Shown: piece by piece, positions 27,280-36,864 of the stretch
How the letters are laid out: the number at the start of each line of letters is the position of its first letter
Position numbering within the stretch: the stretch's first letter is position 1
From: Acidobacteriota bacterium
GTDB taxonomy: Bacteria; Acidobacteriota; Terriglobia; Terriglobales; Acidobacteriaceae
Assembly (NCBI GenBank): GCA_021803035.1
Contig: JAJZME010000019.1
Location: forward strand, 30,149-94,148
Reading direction: 5' to 3'
Length of the DNA: 64,000 nt
Made by a program: the position numbers and the translations under genes
The notes under the pieces: model-generated
Seen by the model: the letters and a program-made list of their open reading frames with translations, nothing else
What the model was told of the DNA's origin: nothing
Database searches by the model: none

Positions 27280-30078
27280 ATGACCATTTCCCGCAGGCGA
27301 GTGCTGCAAGGGATCACCTTCGTATCGTCCTATGCCGGCCTCAACGGACTGAGGTTGTTGCCCATGGCCGCAGCGGCTGAGTCCATGGCATCGCCCCAGG
27401 CTGCCGAGGTGCCGAAGTTTGCGAAGCCGGAGATCATCCGCTATGACTCGCAGTGCTTCACAATTCACGGGCGCGACACGTTTATCTACAGCGCCTGCTG
27501 CCACTACGCGCGGGTTCCTCAGGAGCTGTGGCGGGACCGGCTTACCAAGCTGAAGCAGGCGGGTTTCAACACCATCGAGACCTATGTCTTCTGGAACTAC
27601 CATGAGCCTGTTGAGGGCCAGGCAGACATGACGAAGCTGGCCGATTTCGTCAAGCTGGTGGGGGAAATGGACATGTGGCTGATCACGCGCATCGGCCCTT
27701 ATGCCTGTGCGGAATGGGACTCGGGCGGCTTTCCTCAGTGGATCCTTGAAAAGCAGTTTCCATTGCGCAGCGACAATCCGGAGAGCATTCGGACATCGGG
27801 AGAGTGGTACAGCCACGTGCTGCCGATCGTGCGCGAGAACATGATCACGCGCGGCGGGCCCATTATTCTGGTCCAGATTGAGAATGAGTACGACTTCTAC
27901 AGGCTGCCCAACCAGAACAAGCTGAACTATATGACTTTTCTGGCACAGACGGTATGGAAATCCGGCGTGGATGTGCCGCTGATAACCAACTGGTGCAGGC
28001 AGGCGCGGGAGAATTCCAATCCGGTGATGGCGCAGCTCATGGACACCTGCGATTTCTATCCGCGATGGAATATTGTGCCTGGAGTGGTGCCGGCACTGGA
28101 AAAGCTGCGGGAACAGGAGCCTGACTCGCCGGTCAGCATTGCGGAGCTTCAGGGCGGATGGTTCAGTCAGTTTGGCGGCGTACTGTCGGTCGACCAGCCG
28201 GGCGTCAGCGGCGCGCAATTCAATGCGCTGGCCAAGACGGTGATCGAGCACGACACGACTTTCTTCAGTGTCTACATGGGCCATGGCGGCACCAGCTTCG
28301 ATTGGGCGGCACGTGGACTGATTACAAGCTATGACTACGCGGCGCCGCTTCGGGAGCCAGGCGGCGTGTGGGACAAATATTATGCGACGCACCGGCTTGG
28401 CGCGTTTCTCGAAAAATTTGGCCCGCTCGTCGTACGCTCCAAGGATGCGCCGGGAGCGGCGACTTCGCCGAATCAGCGTGTTGCCGTCAATCTTCGCACC
28501 AATGGAAAATCCGGTGTGCTCTTTGTGCGGGATACTGTCGACGCTCCTCAATTGTTCCGCCTGAAGCTGAGCGATCTGGAAAAGGCGGGCCAGAGCATGG
28601 AGATTCCGCAGCAGGGCTTTCTATCGATTGCCCGCCGCGGCATGAAGATGCTGGCGGTGAACGTGACGCTGCCTACGGCCATGATTCACTACTGCACGGC
28701 GGAGATTCTTACCTACGGAAAGCTTCCTCAGCGTTCCTATCTGGTGGTTTATGACGATCCGGGCAGCCTGGTGGAACTTGCAATGCATGCGGAACAAGCG
28801 CCCAGTGTTGAAGGCGAGCTGCTTTACCGGCACTATGACGCCGCCAATCAGCGCGCTGTGCTTGGCTTCCGCATGGAGTCAGCCCAGAAGCATCTGCTGG
28901 TGAACGGCAACCTGCAGATCGTGGCTTTGCCTACTCATCTTGCGGATCGCACCTGGTCGGCGCAGTTTCCGGCAGGCAACGCCGCGGGCGGCCATGGGGA
29001 GGCATTTGTCGAAAGCCCGGTTATCACCGACTGCGTGCTGATGCGCGGTTATGACCGAGACGCCGGCAGTGCAACGCTGACGATGGAGTATGCGCCGGGC
29101 GAGCATGACCTGACCATTCTGGAGCATGCGCCTGTTACGCAGTGCACGGTGGACGGCAAGCCCGCGCAGATCCGGCGGGATCAGCGCGCCGGCACTGTTT
29201 CGGTGGCGTTTGAGACGCCGCGGCTTCCCGCGCAGCCTATTGTGATCACGGAGGGCGATTACTGGGTTGAGTCGTTCGATCTGTCGAAAGGGAAATGGAT
29301 CACGACGCGCCCCGTTGCGCTGGAGACGCTGGGGCAGGTTCCCTACAGTTATGTCAAGTACCGCGCCGGCTTCGAGTGGCATGGCGAGGCGAATCTCTAT
29401 TTGGATACGCTGACGGAAGACCAGAAGCAGGTCTTTCTGAACGGGACTCGGCTTGCGGAGCTATCTGGTCCGAACCGATCGCTCAATTGTTCTTTGCAAG
29501 GGCGCGCCAAGGAAGGATCCAATCTTCTGGAGATCTCCTATGAAGCCTTCGGCGGCGCCAATATCGGTCCGGAACTCGACGACTTGAAGGGAATCAGAGG
29601 CATTCACATCGGCGACGATCAGAAGCAGACCGAAATCGCGTCTGTGCATGTTCAGATGAGCTCCGCGGCCATGGTGGGCAGAGAGATCAACCCGGAATAC
29701 GCGGGCTCGGTGTGGCGCAAGGCGATGGTTGGCGCAGCGCCGGAGGTTGTGGATTTGGTGCCGGCTTACACCTGGTTCCGCGCCCGCTTTGCCATGACGG
29801 CCGATCCGCAGTGGTTCTGCCCGTGGAAGCTGGGCATCACGTCCGACCGCGACGCGCTGATCTACGTCAATGGCAAATTCGTCGGTTTCTATCGCACGAT
29901 CGGGCCGCAAAGCGAGTTCTATCTGCCCGAGCCCTTTGTACACACCGATGGCAAGCAGGACAACATCGTGACTGTGCGGCTTGCGTACACCGAGAAGCCG
30001 GATGCGTTGAAGCAACTGGTGATTGCGCCTTACACGGAATACGCAGCCCGGAAGACGGAAATCAAATTCGAGGTGTAA
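27280..30078 (+). CDS. Tat-exported GH35 beta-galactosidase
   Basis: Hydrolyses terminal beta-galactosides, probably from plant galactans or hemicellulose, in the periplasm. The N-terminus SRRRVLQGI is a twin-arginine signal, with a cleavage region near residues 30-40. The GH35 catalytic barrel has the signature GGPIILVQIENEYDFY with acid/base Glu203, and a second glutamate in IAELQGGWF (Glu289) is the likely nucleophile. The remaining 600 residues are beta-rich domains, including a jelly-roll near the C-terminus (YVNGKFVGFYRTIGPQSEFYLPE). 932 aa. GAGGAG precedes the ATG. Expression is probably controlled through the LacI-type site just upstream. Confidence 0.93.
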   Translation: MTISRRRVLQGITFVSSYAGLNGLRLLPMAAAAESMASPQAAEVPKFAKPEIIRYDSQCFTIHGRDTFIYSACCHYARVPQELWRDRLTKLKQAGFNTIETYVFWNYHEPVEGQADMTKLADFVKLVGEMDMWLITRIGPYACAEWDSGGFPQWILEKQFPLRSDNPESIRTSGEWYSHVLPIVRENMITRGGPIILVQIENEYDFYRLPNQNKLNYMTFLAQTVWKSGVDVPLITNWCRQARENSNPVMAQLMDTCDFYPRWNIVPGVVPALEKLREQEPDSPVSIAELQGGWFSQFGGVLSVDQPGVSGAQFNALAKTVIEHDTTFFSVYMGHGGTSFDWAARGLITSYDYAAPLREPGGVWDKYYATHRLGAFLEKFGPLVVRSKDAPGAATSPNQRVAVNLRTNGKSGVLFVRDTVDAPQLFRLKLSDLEKAGQSMEIPQQGFLSIARRGMKMLAVNVTLPTAMIHYCTAEILTYGKLPQRSYLVVYDDPGSLVELAMHAEQAPSVEGELLYRHYDAANQRAVLGFRMESAQKHLLVNGNLQIVALPTHLADRTWSAQFPAGNAAGGHGEAFVESPVITDCVLMRGYDRDAGSATLTMEYAPGEHDLTILEHAPVTQCTVDGKPAQIRRDQRAGTVSVAFETPRLPAQPIVITEGDYWVESFDLSKGKWITTRPVALETLGQVPYSYVKYRAGFEWHGEANLYLDTLTEDQKQVFLNGTRLAELSGPNRSLNCSLQGRAKEGSNLLEISYEAFGGANIGPELDDLKGIRGIHIGDDQKQTEIASVHVQMSSAAMVGREINPEYAGSVWRKAMVGAAPEVVDLVPAYTWFRARFAMTADPQWFCPWKLGITSDRDALIYVNGKFVGFYRTIGPQSEFYLPEPFVHTDGKQDNIVTVRLAYTEKPDALKQLVIAPYTEYAARKTEIKFEV

Positions 30079-30159
30079 GCGCGGGACCAGTCAGCGCAGA
30101 ACTGCCCGTCTGATCTGGCGCACATTTGCGACCCGATCCGATGCGACTGGGAGCTATTG

Positions 30160-30193
30160 GCTCATGGAAGAACGCCCAGCTTTGCCGGGGAGG
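30160..30193. repeat. Dispersed repeat A, copy 2
   Basis: Matches 11938-11971: GCTCATGGAAGAACGCCCAG then CTTTGCCGGGGAGG, with two small gaps. It opens a 450-bp cluster of short repeats behind the GH35 gene. Confidence 0.7.
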
Positions 30194-30253
30194 CTGCAGA
30201 GGCTCCGGCGCGGGATCAGGGCTGGTTGCACAAATGCAAGTCCAGGCATCGCA

Positions 30254-30312
30254 GGCCCCTTCGAGGGGCCGCAAAGCATAAAAACCTCCAGGTTTGCCAG
30301 AGGATGCTTACT
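30254..30312. repeat. Dispersed element C, copy 2 (hairpin pair)
   Basis: GGCCCC-TTCGA-GGGGCC forms a hairpin at 30254-30270, followed by GCATAAAAACCTCC and GAGGATGCTTACT (30276-30312). This parallels the hairpin pair at 14975-15037. The second stem is imperfect here. Confidence 0.55.
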
Positions 30313-30493
30313 CGCTATTCGCTGCTGCTCGCCGGCTGCCGACTCTTGCTGGCGCGCGCGGATCGATGCCCGGCTAACACTGGCGAGCAAGGATAGGCGT
30401 ACTGCAATGCGGGAAGTGCGGCTATCCGGATCTGCGTTTTGGGCTGGAAACGAAATTGCCTGTAAAGAATCTGTGGAAAAGAAAAAATATTTT
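30313..30493. repeat. Composite dispersed repeat D, copy 1
   Basis: Three blocks in order: heptamers (CGCTATT, CGCTGCT, GCTCGCC, GGCTGCC, GACTCTT; 30313-30347), a block containing CAATGCGGGAAGTGCGG (30401-30421), and a 48-base block from GGAAACGAAATTGCC to AATATTTT (30446-30493). The last two blocks recur at 62725 and 62770 with the same 45-base offset. Confidence 0.75.
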
Positions 30494-30512
30494 GAGAGGG
30501 GAGGGGCGCGAA

Positions 30513-30548
30513 GTTAGTGGGGTTAACGGAGCTGACGGGGTGAGTGGG
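30513..30548. repeat. Nonamer tandem repeat
   Basis: Four degenerate 9-mers in a row: GTTAGTGGG, GTTAACGGA, GCTGACGGG, GTGAGTGGG. They follow repeat D by 20 bases. The remaining sequence to 31019 shows no gene, terminator or promoter I can support. Confidence 0.5.
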
Positions 30549-31019
30549 TTTGAGATAGTCATGAGTTCCTCTTTATCGAGCAAGCAGGCTGGCGGGTTAG
30601 CGGCTATGTGCATGGCGCGCGATCCTGTTTCTATTTTTGGGGGAAAGAGGGAAATTTTCGGCAACGGTAAGTTGTTGTGGGGGTGGCGGTTAAGGATTGA
30701 GGTGCTTGACTTTTCCAGGGGGCGTTTTCCGGTTGTCCTGATGAGAGCAAACAGGTGTGACGTATATCACCGCTTAAGCTTATGCGCGCAGGAGAAACTG
30801 CAATCGTCGTGACATGGATCGGGGAATCAGTAACAACGATTCCTCTTGAGCCGGCGACACGAGGCAGCCGTGGAAAGGGGAAGCCGCAGCGTGTCTCGTT
30901 CATCTACGGGTGACCAGTGGCCATGCGCTACCGACCTCCAGTGCTGGCTGCTGGTCCCCGGGATCAGGCGAAATGATTCGATCTGAGCGTTGACCAGCAG
31001 TTTACAGAAGCGCATTCCA

Positions 31020-31214
31020 ATGCCAACAGCGAAGAGATTCGTGCTTATACTAATAGCGGTCACCGCGCATTCCTGCGCGTCCGCTATGGCCAACCGAGAA
31101 GGTTCCCGATTGGCCGGCCGTAGCGAAACCGGCCCAGGGTGGTGGCAGAGGCCCGAAAATTCCGCCGCCATGCCGGTTCCACCTCCGACCAGCGCCCCCG
31201 CAGCAGCGTGCTGA
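31020..31214 (+). CDS. Possible small secreted protein, 64 aa
   Basis: The peptide opens MPTAKRFVLILIAVTAHSCASAMA, a plausible signal peptide, followed by a short Pro/Ala-rich tail ending in Cys. The ribosome site (AGAAG) is weak and a TTG at 30990 is an alternative start. It ends 31 bases before the next small ORF. No family is recognised. Confidence 0.4.
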   Translation: MPTAKRFVLILIAVTAHSCASAMANREGSRLAGRSETGPGWWQRPENSAAMPVPPPTSAPAAAC

Positions 31215-31245
31215 TTGTGGGATTTCATCCCCGAGGAGACGGCCC

Positions 31246-31422
31246 ATGACAGACCAAACGCCAACAAGTCGATTCAGCAGCGATGTGCTGCATGGCGATG
31301 GCCGTAGCAAGCTTTCACAGGAAGAGATCGCGAAAGCGGTTGCGCGCCATCAGCGCGAACATCCGGGCAGGCGCACAGAGAAGGCCTCGGCCAAACCACA
31401 AAAGACAGCGCCGCGCCATTGA
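31246..31422 (+). CDS. Small basic hypothetical protein, 58 aa
   Basis: ATG at 31246 with GAGGAG eight bases upstream, a strong ribosome site. The peptide is hydrophilic, with a helical core KLSQEEIAKAVARHQREHPG and a Lys/Arg/Pro-rich tail. No membrane segment or signal. It is followed by 301 bp of unassigned sequence before the ACT-domain gene. Function unknown. Confidence 0.5.
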   Translation: MTDQTPTSRFSSDVLHGDGRSKLSQEEIAKAVARHQREHPGRRTEKASAKPQKTAPRH

Positions 31423-31723
31423 GGAATCTGGCGGGAGCGAGAGGCTCGCGGTGCCCGATAACCGAGATGCAGTTTGAGGACCTTGCTTTCGGATCGATCA
31501 GGATCGACGAGGTCGAATACGAGCACGACGCCGTTTGTGGGCTGCGGAAAAGTACGAGAGCGCAAGAAGGGTCCGTCATAAGCGTTGCGGGCACCCACCG
31601 CTGACGACAGACGAGGAGATCCCGCGGCATTGTCACCGACTGGTTATCGGGACAGGGAACTATGGGCGGCTTGCAGTCAGCCGGGACGGTTTGCCTCGCC
31701 GCGGGATGAAAAGGAGAAAGATC

Positions 31724-32158
31724 ATGGCAGACGAGATTTCGCAGGTTGAGTATTACGTAGCAGCAATACCGCATAAGGCCGGAGAAGGCGCGCGAGTCTT
31801 GACGGCTTTCAAAGAGGGAGGAGTGAACTTAAGCGGTATTCTGGGCTATCGCAAGACAGCCAGGAACGCCGAGTTGATCCTGGTTGTGGATGAGAAGACA
31901 CCGGGCATGAGTGCGGCAGGCAAAAAGGCCGGCATCACATTGGGCAAGAAACAGAAGGCATTGATGGTCAAAGGCGATGATCGTCCCGGCGCCGGCGCGG
32001 AGCTGGCGGGCAAATTGGCTCAAGCCGGGATCAACGTGACCTCCTTTCATGCTCTGCGTGCGGGCGCGGGCCGCTTCGGAGCGCTCATTGTCGTCGAGCC
32101 GGCGGACCTGCACAAGGCCGCCAAGGCTCTGTCAAAACAAGAGACCGCTGCAGCTTGA
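31724..32158 (+). CDS. Double ACT-domain protein, 144 aa
   Basis: AAGGAG is followed by eight bases and the ATG at 31724, so this start is preferred over the longer frame from 31535. Two ACT-like halves are visible: [31 protein letters not shown] (about 8-38) and [30 protein letters not shown] (about 79-108), each a ligand-binding beta-alpha-beta fold with the Gly at the first turn. Stand-alone tandem ACT proteins are usually small-molecule sensors, often for amino acids. No enzyme partner is adjacent, so the ligand is unknown. Confidence 0.8.
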   Translation: MADEISQVEYYVAAIPHKAGEGARVLTAFKEGGVNLSGILGYRKTARNAELILVVDEKTPGMSAAGKKAGITLGKKQKALMVKGDDRPGAGAELAGKLAQAGINVTSFHALRAGAGRFGALIVVEPADLHKAAKALSKQETAAA

Positions 32159-32997
32159 CGACTCTAGGCCCGGCTCACCGGGCATGCAGGGAGAGCAGTT
32201 CCCAGCGGGGCATGGACCCGGGAAGGCGCTTCTCAAGCGGCGGAGGCATGATGTTGCGAGGGCGGGAGATGTTTTCATCCCTGGCGCCGGGGCTGCGGTC
32301 AGTGCGTAGCTGTCAGCCGCGCGAAATTTGTAACTCTGCAACTCGAAGACGACTCTTGCGATGCAGGCGGTCATGGCATTGTGACTGGCGCTGAGTGCTG
32401 ATGCCTGCCCGCAGCAGTACGGATGCGGAGATTGCGAATGGCACTTATGGGATCACTTGTATTGCTTCCCCCGACCATGATCTGGAGAATCCGAAGCCAG
32501 CCCCGCCGCACGGCGGCATTTGGCTGCCACTGGCCAAACTCATTGCCAGCGCATCGAAGCGGCACACCTTCAGTGAAGCGCTTGCTCTACATCAGGTGTT
32601 TCGCGTTCCGCGGCATCACGATCCGCGGCTTGAGTTGACCCGTAACAGGCAGAGCGCGGAGCCGATTATTCATCATCTTAAGGCCTCTTATCGATTGAGG
32701 CGAGCCATGCGCCCATGCGAATTCAAGCTGGAATTCAGAATCTCAATGAAGCGTATTGGGATTATCTATTGGAGAAATCGTTGTTCCGGCCTTTAGATTG
32801 TTGATGGTGAGGAAAATTCGTTCCGACTATTGCAATCCGCAGTCCCGGGGATGGATCTGATCAGGATTCATCATCCCAAGTGTTAGTCCGCTATTCAGTT
32901 ACCGTTATAGCGGCGGAACGTACATCGAATCGCAGCAGGGGCAAAAATTCCGGGCAAAAACTCAGTGTGCATATTTATGCCATGTCATTTTTTTATG
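32159..32997. other. Long gene-free region upstream of the TonB receptor
   Basis: About 840 bases without a convincing gene in any frame; the open frames lack ribosome sites and domain-like composition. The base composition becomes AT-rich after about 32,700, unlike the neighbouring genes, which fits promoter and leader DNA for the receptor or decayed sequence. Confidence 0.5.
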
Positions 32998-33027
32998 TTG
33001 ACAGGCGATAATTTCAAATTTTAGAGT
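32998..33027 (+). promoter_or_regulatory. Probable sigma-70-type promoter of the TonB-dependent receptor
   Basis: A perfect -35 TTGACA (32998-33003), an 18-base spacer and TAGAGT (33022-33027, four of six matches) lie in an AT-rich tract. Transcription would start near 33034, giving a leader of about 140 nt that contains the whole duplicated segment. Confidence 0.5.
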
Positions 33028-33060
33028 TTTTTCACGGAGATAGTGCCCCCCTCTTCAGCT

Positions 33061-33177
33061 ATCTCGATATCTCAAGGGTCGAAAAAACAGTAGCAGCCAC
33101 TTCGGAGGTAATCGCAACAACATCTCAATATCTCAAAGCACGAAACAGTGGCAGCCGCTTCGGAGGTAATCGCAATG
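33061..33177 (+). repeat. Tandem duplication of the receptor leader with two ribosome sites
   Basis: Unit 1 (33061-33121) and unit 2 (33122-33177) share ATCTCRATATCTCAA, a CAGTRGCAGCC segment and CTTCGGAGGTAATCGCAA. The GGAGG copies are at 33104-33108 and 33162-33166, 58 bases apart; the units differ by a 3-base indel. Only unit 2 is followed by ATG; unit 1 reads ACAACATC instead. Confidence 0.85.
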
Positions 33178-36100
33178 GATTGTTCTGCTCTAGGCAAGCC
33201 CAAGGCCAATTGGCAGCTATGGCTTGTCGTCGTGCTCACTGTAGCCGCATTTTCGTTCTGGCATCGAGACGCGCATGCACAGGCGTACGCCTTAATGAAT
33301 GGAACGGTAACTGATCCCACCGGCGCAGTGATTCCCCATGCATCTGTTATCGCAACCGACAGTCTGACCGGAGCCCAAACAAAGACGATCGCCAATGCGG
33401 ACGGTGAGTACACTTTCCCAACCCTGATGCCGGCGCACTACACCATCACGGCTTCCGCGCGGGGATTTAAGGCATACAAACATGCAGGCATCGTACTTCA
33501 AGCCAACCAGTCGCTAACTGTTAACATCACGCTGCAGCTTGGCGCATCCACGCAGACCGTCAATGTTTCCGGCGCTCCTCCACAGCTCGACACCACGAAT
33601 GGAACGCTCTCGCAAGTTATTGGTCATAGGAGCATTATGGATCTTCCGCTCGGCAGCAGAAATGCCGCCGATCTGATCCTGTTGACTGCCGGTGTGGCGA
33701 ATGCGGGAACAAATGGTCAAGAGGCCGCCGGCATCAACGAAGGCGACACCAAGACATTCCCATCGGCCGTTGTTACCAGTTCGGACGGCACGCTGCCCAA
33801 TCAGGAGAATTATCTTCTGGATGGCGGCAATAACGTGGACGAAACGACCAACGTAAATGACCCGTTTCCGTTTCCCGATGCGCTGCAGGAATTCAGCGTG
33901 CAGACCACGAACTACAACGCAGAGTATGGCCAGAGCGCCGGTGCCGAGGTCAACATTGTCACCAAGGCGGGCACGAACCACTTCCATGGCGACCTGTTCG
34001 AATATTTGCGCAACACCTACTTCGATGCCCGGCCCTACTTTGCCGTCTCACCTACGATTCTGAACCGCAATCAATTTGGTGGCGTTATCGGTGGGCCGGC
34101 GATCATCCCGCATCTCCTGAAGGGCAGGAAGACGCAGTTCTTCTTTGGCTATCAGCGCACGCTTGACCATCAAGCGTCGAGTGCGGGGTCGTCAATTGTT
34201 CCCACGCTCGCTGAGGAAGGGCGTGCTAACGGGGAAAATTATGCCGATTTCAGCAACTTGTGCGACTCGGCCCAAGGCAACACGTTCAACAACAGCGGCG
34301 TTTGCGTGGATTCCGCAGGAAATCCTGTTCCAAGCGAGCAGATCCGCAATCCATTCACCAACCAGAGCTATCCGTACAATCACATTCCGGATAGCGCCAT
34401 TAACCCGGCTGCCCTCGCGTTTGAAAAGGCATTTCCCACGTACAACGGCGCAGTGCCGGCCGGCCAGATCGGAGGCATTGTCCACTTCAACCTGCCAACG
34501 ATCAGGAACACGAATGAATTTATAGGCCGGGTTGACCACCAGTTTGGCGCCCACGACCATATCTTCTTCCGTTATTTCTACGACTTTTTCAACGCTCCTG
34601 GCGTCTACAATCCGAAGAATCTGCTGGATTACCTGACGGAAACCTACGACCGCTACCAGAACGCCGCGATCAGTGAAACGCACATATTCTCACCCACGGT
34701 GGTAAACAACCTGGTGCTCAACTATCAGCGGGAATACTCGGTGCGTGGCGGACCTCCGGGAAGTCCTTCGATCACAAACTTCGGCGTGAACAACATCTAT
34801 CAGTACGCGGCAGACGGGCCTTATCTGAATGTGAACATCGGAGGCGGCTATTTCGGCGTTACGGGTAGCGCCGCGGCTATCTTCGGGCGCAACGATTACA
34901 ACCTCAACGACGTGTTGAACTGGGTGAAGGGAAAGCATAACTTTGCCTTTGGCGGTCACGTTGAGTTAAGCAAGTTCGACGCCGTCAATCTGAACGCAGG
35001 CGATGGTAACTTCAGCTTCGCGCCGGTGGACAACAGAATCGAGGGAACAACCTACACGTATCCGAATTCGGTGGCGAATTTCGAGATGGGGTTCATGTCG
35101 AGCTTTACTCAAGGCAATGCGCAGCTTGTTAATGACCGGGGTCATTTCCCCGCCATCTTCGCGCAGGATACGTGGAGATTGACTCCCCGCCTGACAGTCG
35201 ACTATGGCATCCGGTGGGAGATGTTCGAACCGTGGGCGGATCACGCCAACAAGCAGACCTTCTTCAATCCAGCCCGCTACGCAGCGGATGAAGGAACGCC
35301 GCAGTACGACCTTTCAACGTCCGCGGGAACTGCCGGATTGCCGGCCGGCATGGTGATCTCTGGCGATCCGGGCTATCCGCAGTATGGATTAAACAGCAAG
35401 TACGCGCATTTCATGCCGCGGCTGGGCTTTGCTTACGATCTCTTCGGCAACGGCAAGACTGTTGTACGCGGCGGTTTTGGCGAATTTTACCAGGACCGCA
35501 TGCAGGCGTGGATGAATCTCTCGCAGGCATCCGATGTGCCCAACACCATTTCGCTGAGCTTGACCAACCCGGGAATGTACAGCCCTGCCGCCGGCGCCAA
35601 TCCCGGTGGCCCGTTCAACAATCCGTATTGCACGGGCTGCACGGCATCGGAAGAAACGGGAACACCGGTGCATAATCCATTCCCATACACAAAGCCGTTC
35701 CCGAAGTCGCAGGTCTTCCCGAACGCATTCACGGTTGCGGAGTACAATCCAAACACCTTCCATACACCGGTCACTTATGCCTGGAACCTGAGCGTTCAGC
35801 GGCAAATCACGCCCAATACGATGGTTCAGCTAGGTTATGTCGCAACCGCATCGCGCCACCAGGAAGTCGACCTGGAACGGAATCCCGCCGTGAATAATGG
35901 CGCGCCTATCGGCACGAACTACCGCCGGCCCTATAACACTGCTCCCACGGTTGGGCCATGCACAACCACTGTGGGCTGTCAAACCAGCTATGCATTTATC
36001 ACCGAAGGTTCCATGAGCGGTTCCGCCAGCTACAACTCCTTTCAGGCCACTCTGCAAAAAAGGATGTCCCAGGGATTGTCGTTGCTGGCCAACTTCACGT

Positions 36101-36864
36101 GGTCTCATACGCTGGACGACTTGCCGCTCACGATGCTTGGAAACACCGAAGACATAGTTGTTCTCCAATCGTATGTCTATCCGCTGTATCCCAAGAACGC
36201 GGTTGGAATTCCGGCTGCCGCACGGGTACAGAACATCAAAGCGCTGGACACCGGGAATGCGGCAATCGATCACCCGTTCGTTTTCAACGTCTCCTACGTC
36301 TATCAACTTCCCAAGCTGCATGCGGGGAATCCCTTCATGCGCGCTCTTGCGAATGGCTGGACGACAAGCGGCGTCATCTCAACGCAGTCTGGCGACGCGT
36401 TGACCGTAATCGACGCATTTGTAGACAACTCTCTCACCGGCGAGCTTCAGGACCGCGCCGAGCGGAAGTTCAGCTTGCCGGCTTACCAGAAAGGGGCCGG
36501 TCGCGGCAACTGCCCAGCGGGTACACCCTGCTACAACTGGTACAACCCCAAGGCGTTCTCCGTTCCCGTGCAGGATGGGCCCGGAACGGGCTTTGGCAAC
36601 GTTGTGAAGGGATCGCTTCGCGGGCCTCGACTCTTCAACTGGAACGCCGACGTGTTGCGTAACTTCCCGGTTTTTCACGAGAGTTACGTGCAGTTCAGAG
36701 CTGAGTACTACGACGTGCTTAACAATGCTGAATTTCAGGACCCCAACTTCTACACCCAACCCACCCCCGGCAACCCGTCGTTTGGAAGCATCAGCGGCAC
36801 CGCAGTCGGGTCCGAATCCAATTATGCGCGCTATGCGCAGTTTGCACTGAAGTATGTCTTTTAA
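33175..36864 (+). CDS. TonB-dependent receptor with N-terminal carboxypeptidase-regulatory domain (Oar-like)
   Basis: A very large outer-membrane beta-barrel, 1,229 aa, typical of acidobacterial polysaccharide or oligosaccharide uptake. The start at 33175 has GGAGG eight bases upstream. Signal peptide to about residue 35 (AHAQA). Residues ~38-120 are a CarboxypepD_reg-like domain (GTVTDPTGAVIPHASV ... GEYTFPTLMPAHYTI). The plug follows (VIGHRSIMDLPLGSRNAADLILL; NYLLDGGNN; VTKAGTNHFHGDLFEYLRN). The rest is barrel, ending YARYAQFALKYVF with the terminal aromatic residue needed for outer-membrane assembly. No SusD homologue is adjacent, so the substrate is unassigned. The duplicated leader is unusual. 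Confidence 0.95.
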   Translation: MDCSALGKPKANWQLWLVVVLTVAAFSFWHRDAHAQAYALMNGTVTDPTGAVIPHASVIATDSLTGAQTKTIANADGEYTFPTLMPAHYTITASARGFKAYKHAGIVLQANQSLTVNITLQLGASTQTVNVSGAPPQLDTTNGTLSQVIGHRSIMDLPLGSRNAADLILLTAGVANAGTNGQEAAGINEGDTKTFPSAVVTSSDGTLPNQENYLLDGGNNVDETTNVNDPFPFPDALQEFSVQTTNYNAEYGQSAGAEVNIVTKAGTNHFHGDLFEYLRNTYFDARPYFAVSPTILNRNQFGGVIGGPAIIPHLLKGRKTQFFFGYQRTLDHQASSAGSSIVPTLAEEGRANGENYADFSNLCDSAQGNTFNNSGVCVDSAGNPVPSEQIRNPFTNQSYPYNHIPDSAINPAALAFEKAFPTYNGAVPAGQIGGIVHFNLPTIRNTNEFIGRVDHQFGAHDHIFFRYFYDFFNAPGVYNPKNLLDYLTETYDRYQNAAISETHIFSPTVVNNLVLNYQREYSVRGGPPGSPSITNFGVNNIYQYAADGPYLNVNIGGGYFGVTGSAAAIFGRNDYNLNDVLNWVKGKHNFAFGGHVELSKFDAVNLNAGDGNFSFAPVDNRIEGTTYTYPNSVANFEMGFMSSFTQGNAQLVNDRGHFPAIFAQDTWRLTPRLTVDYGIRWEMFEPWADHANKQTFFNPARYAADEGTPQYDLSTSAGTAGLPAGMVISGDPGYPQYGLNSKYAHFMPRLGFAYDLFGNGKTVVRGGFGEFYQDRMQAWMNLSQASDVPNTISLSLTNPGMYSPAAGANPGGPFNNPYCTGCTASEETGTPVHNPFPYTKPFPKSQVFPNAFTVAEYNPNTFHTPVTYAWNLSVQRQITPNTMVQLGYVATASRHQEVDLERNPAVNNGAPIGTNYRRPYNTAPTVGPCTTTVGCQTSYAFITEGSMSGSASYNSFQATLQKRMSQGLSLLANFTWSHTLDDLPLTMLGNTEDIVVLQSYVYPLYPKNAVGIPAAARVQNIKALDTGNAAIDHPFVFNVSYVYQLPKLHAGNPFMRALANGWTTSGVISTQSGDALTVIDAFVDNSLTGELQDRAERKFSLPAYQKGAGRGNCPAGTPCYNWYNPKAFSVPVQDGPGTGFGNVVKGSLRGPRLFNWNADVLRNFPVFHESYVQFRAEYYDVLNNAEFQDPNFYTQPTPGNPSFGSISGTAVGSESNYARYAQFALKYVF

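Noticed and set aside
30456..30812. 118-codon open frame after the GH35 gene
   Set aside because: It reads through repeat D and the nonamer array, so its apparent peptide is a translation of repeats.
32395..32796. 133-codon open frame upstream of the TonB receptor
   Set aside because: No ribosome site, no domain-like pattern, and shifting base composition; judged non-coding.
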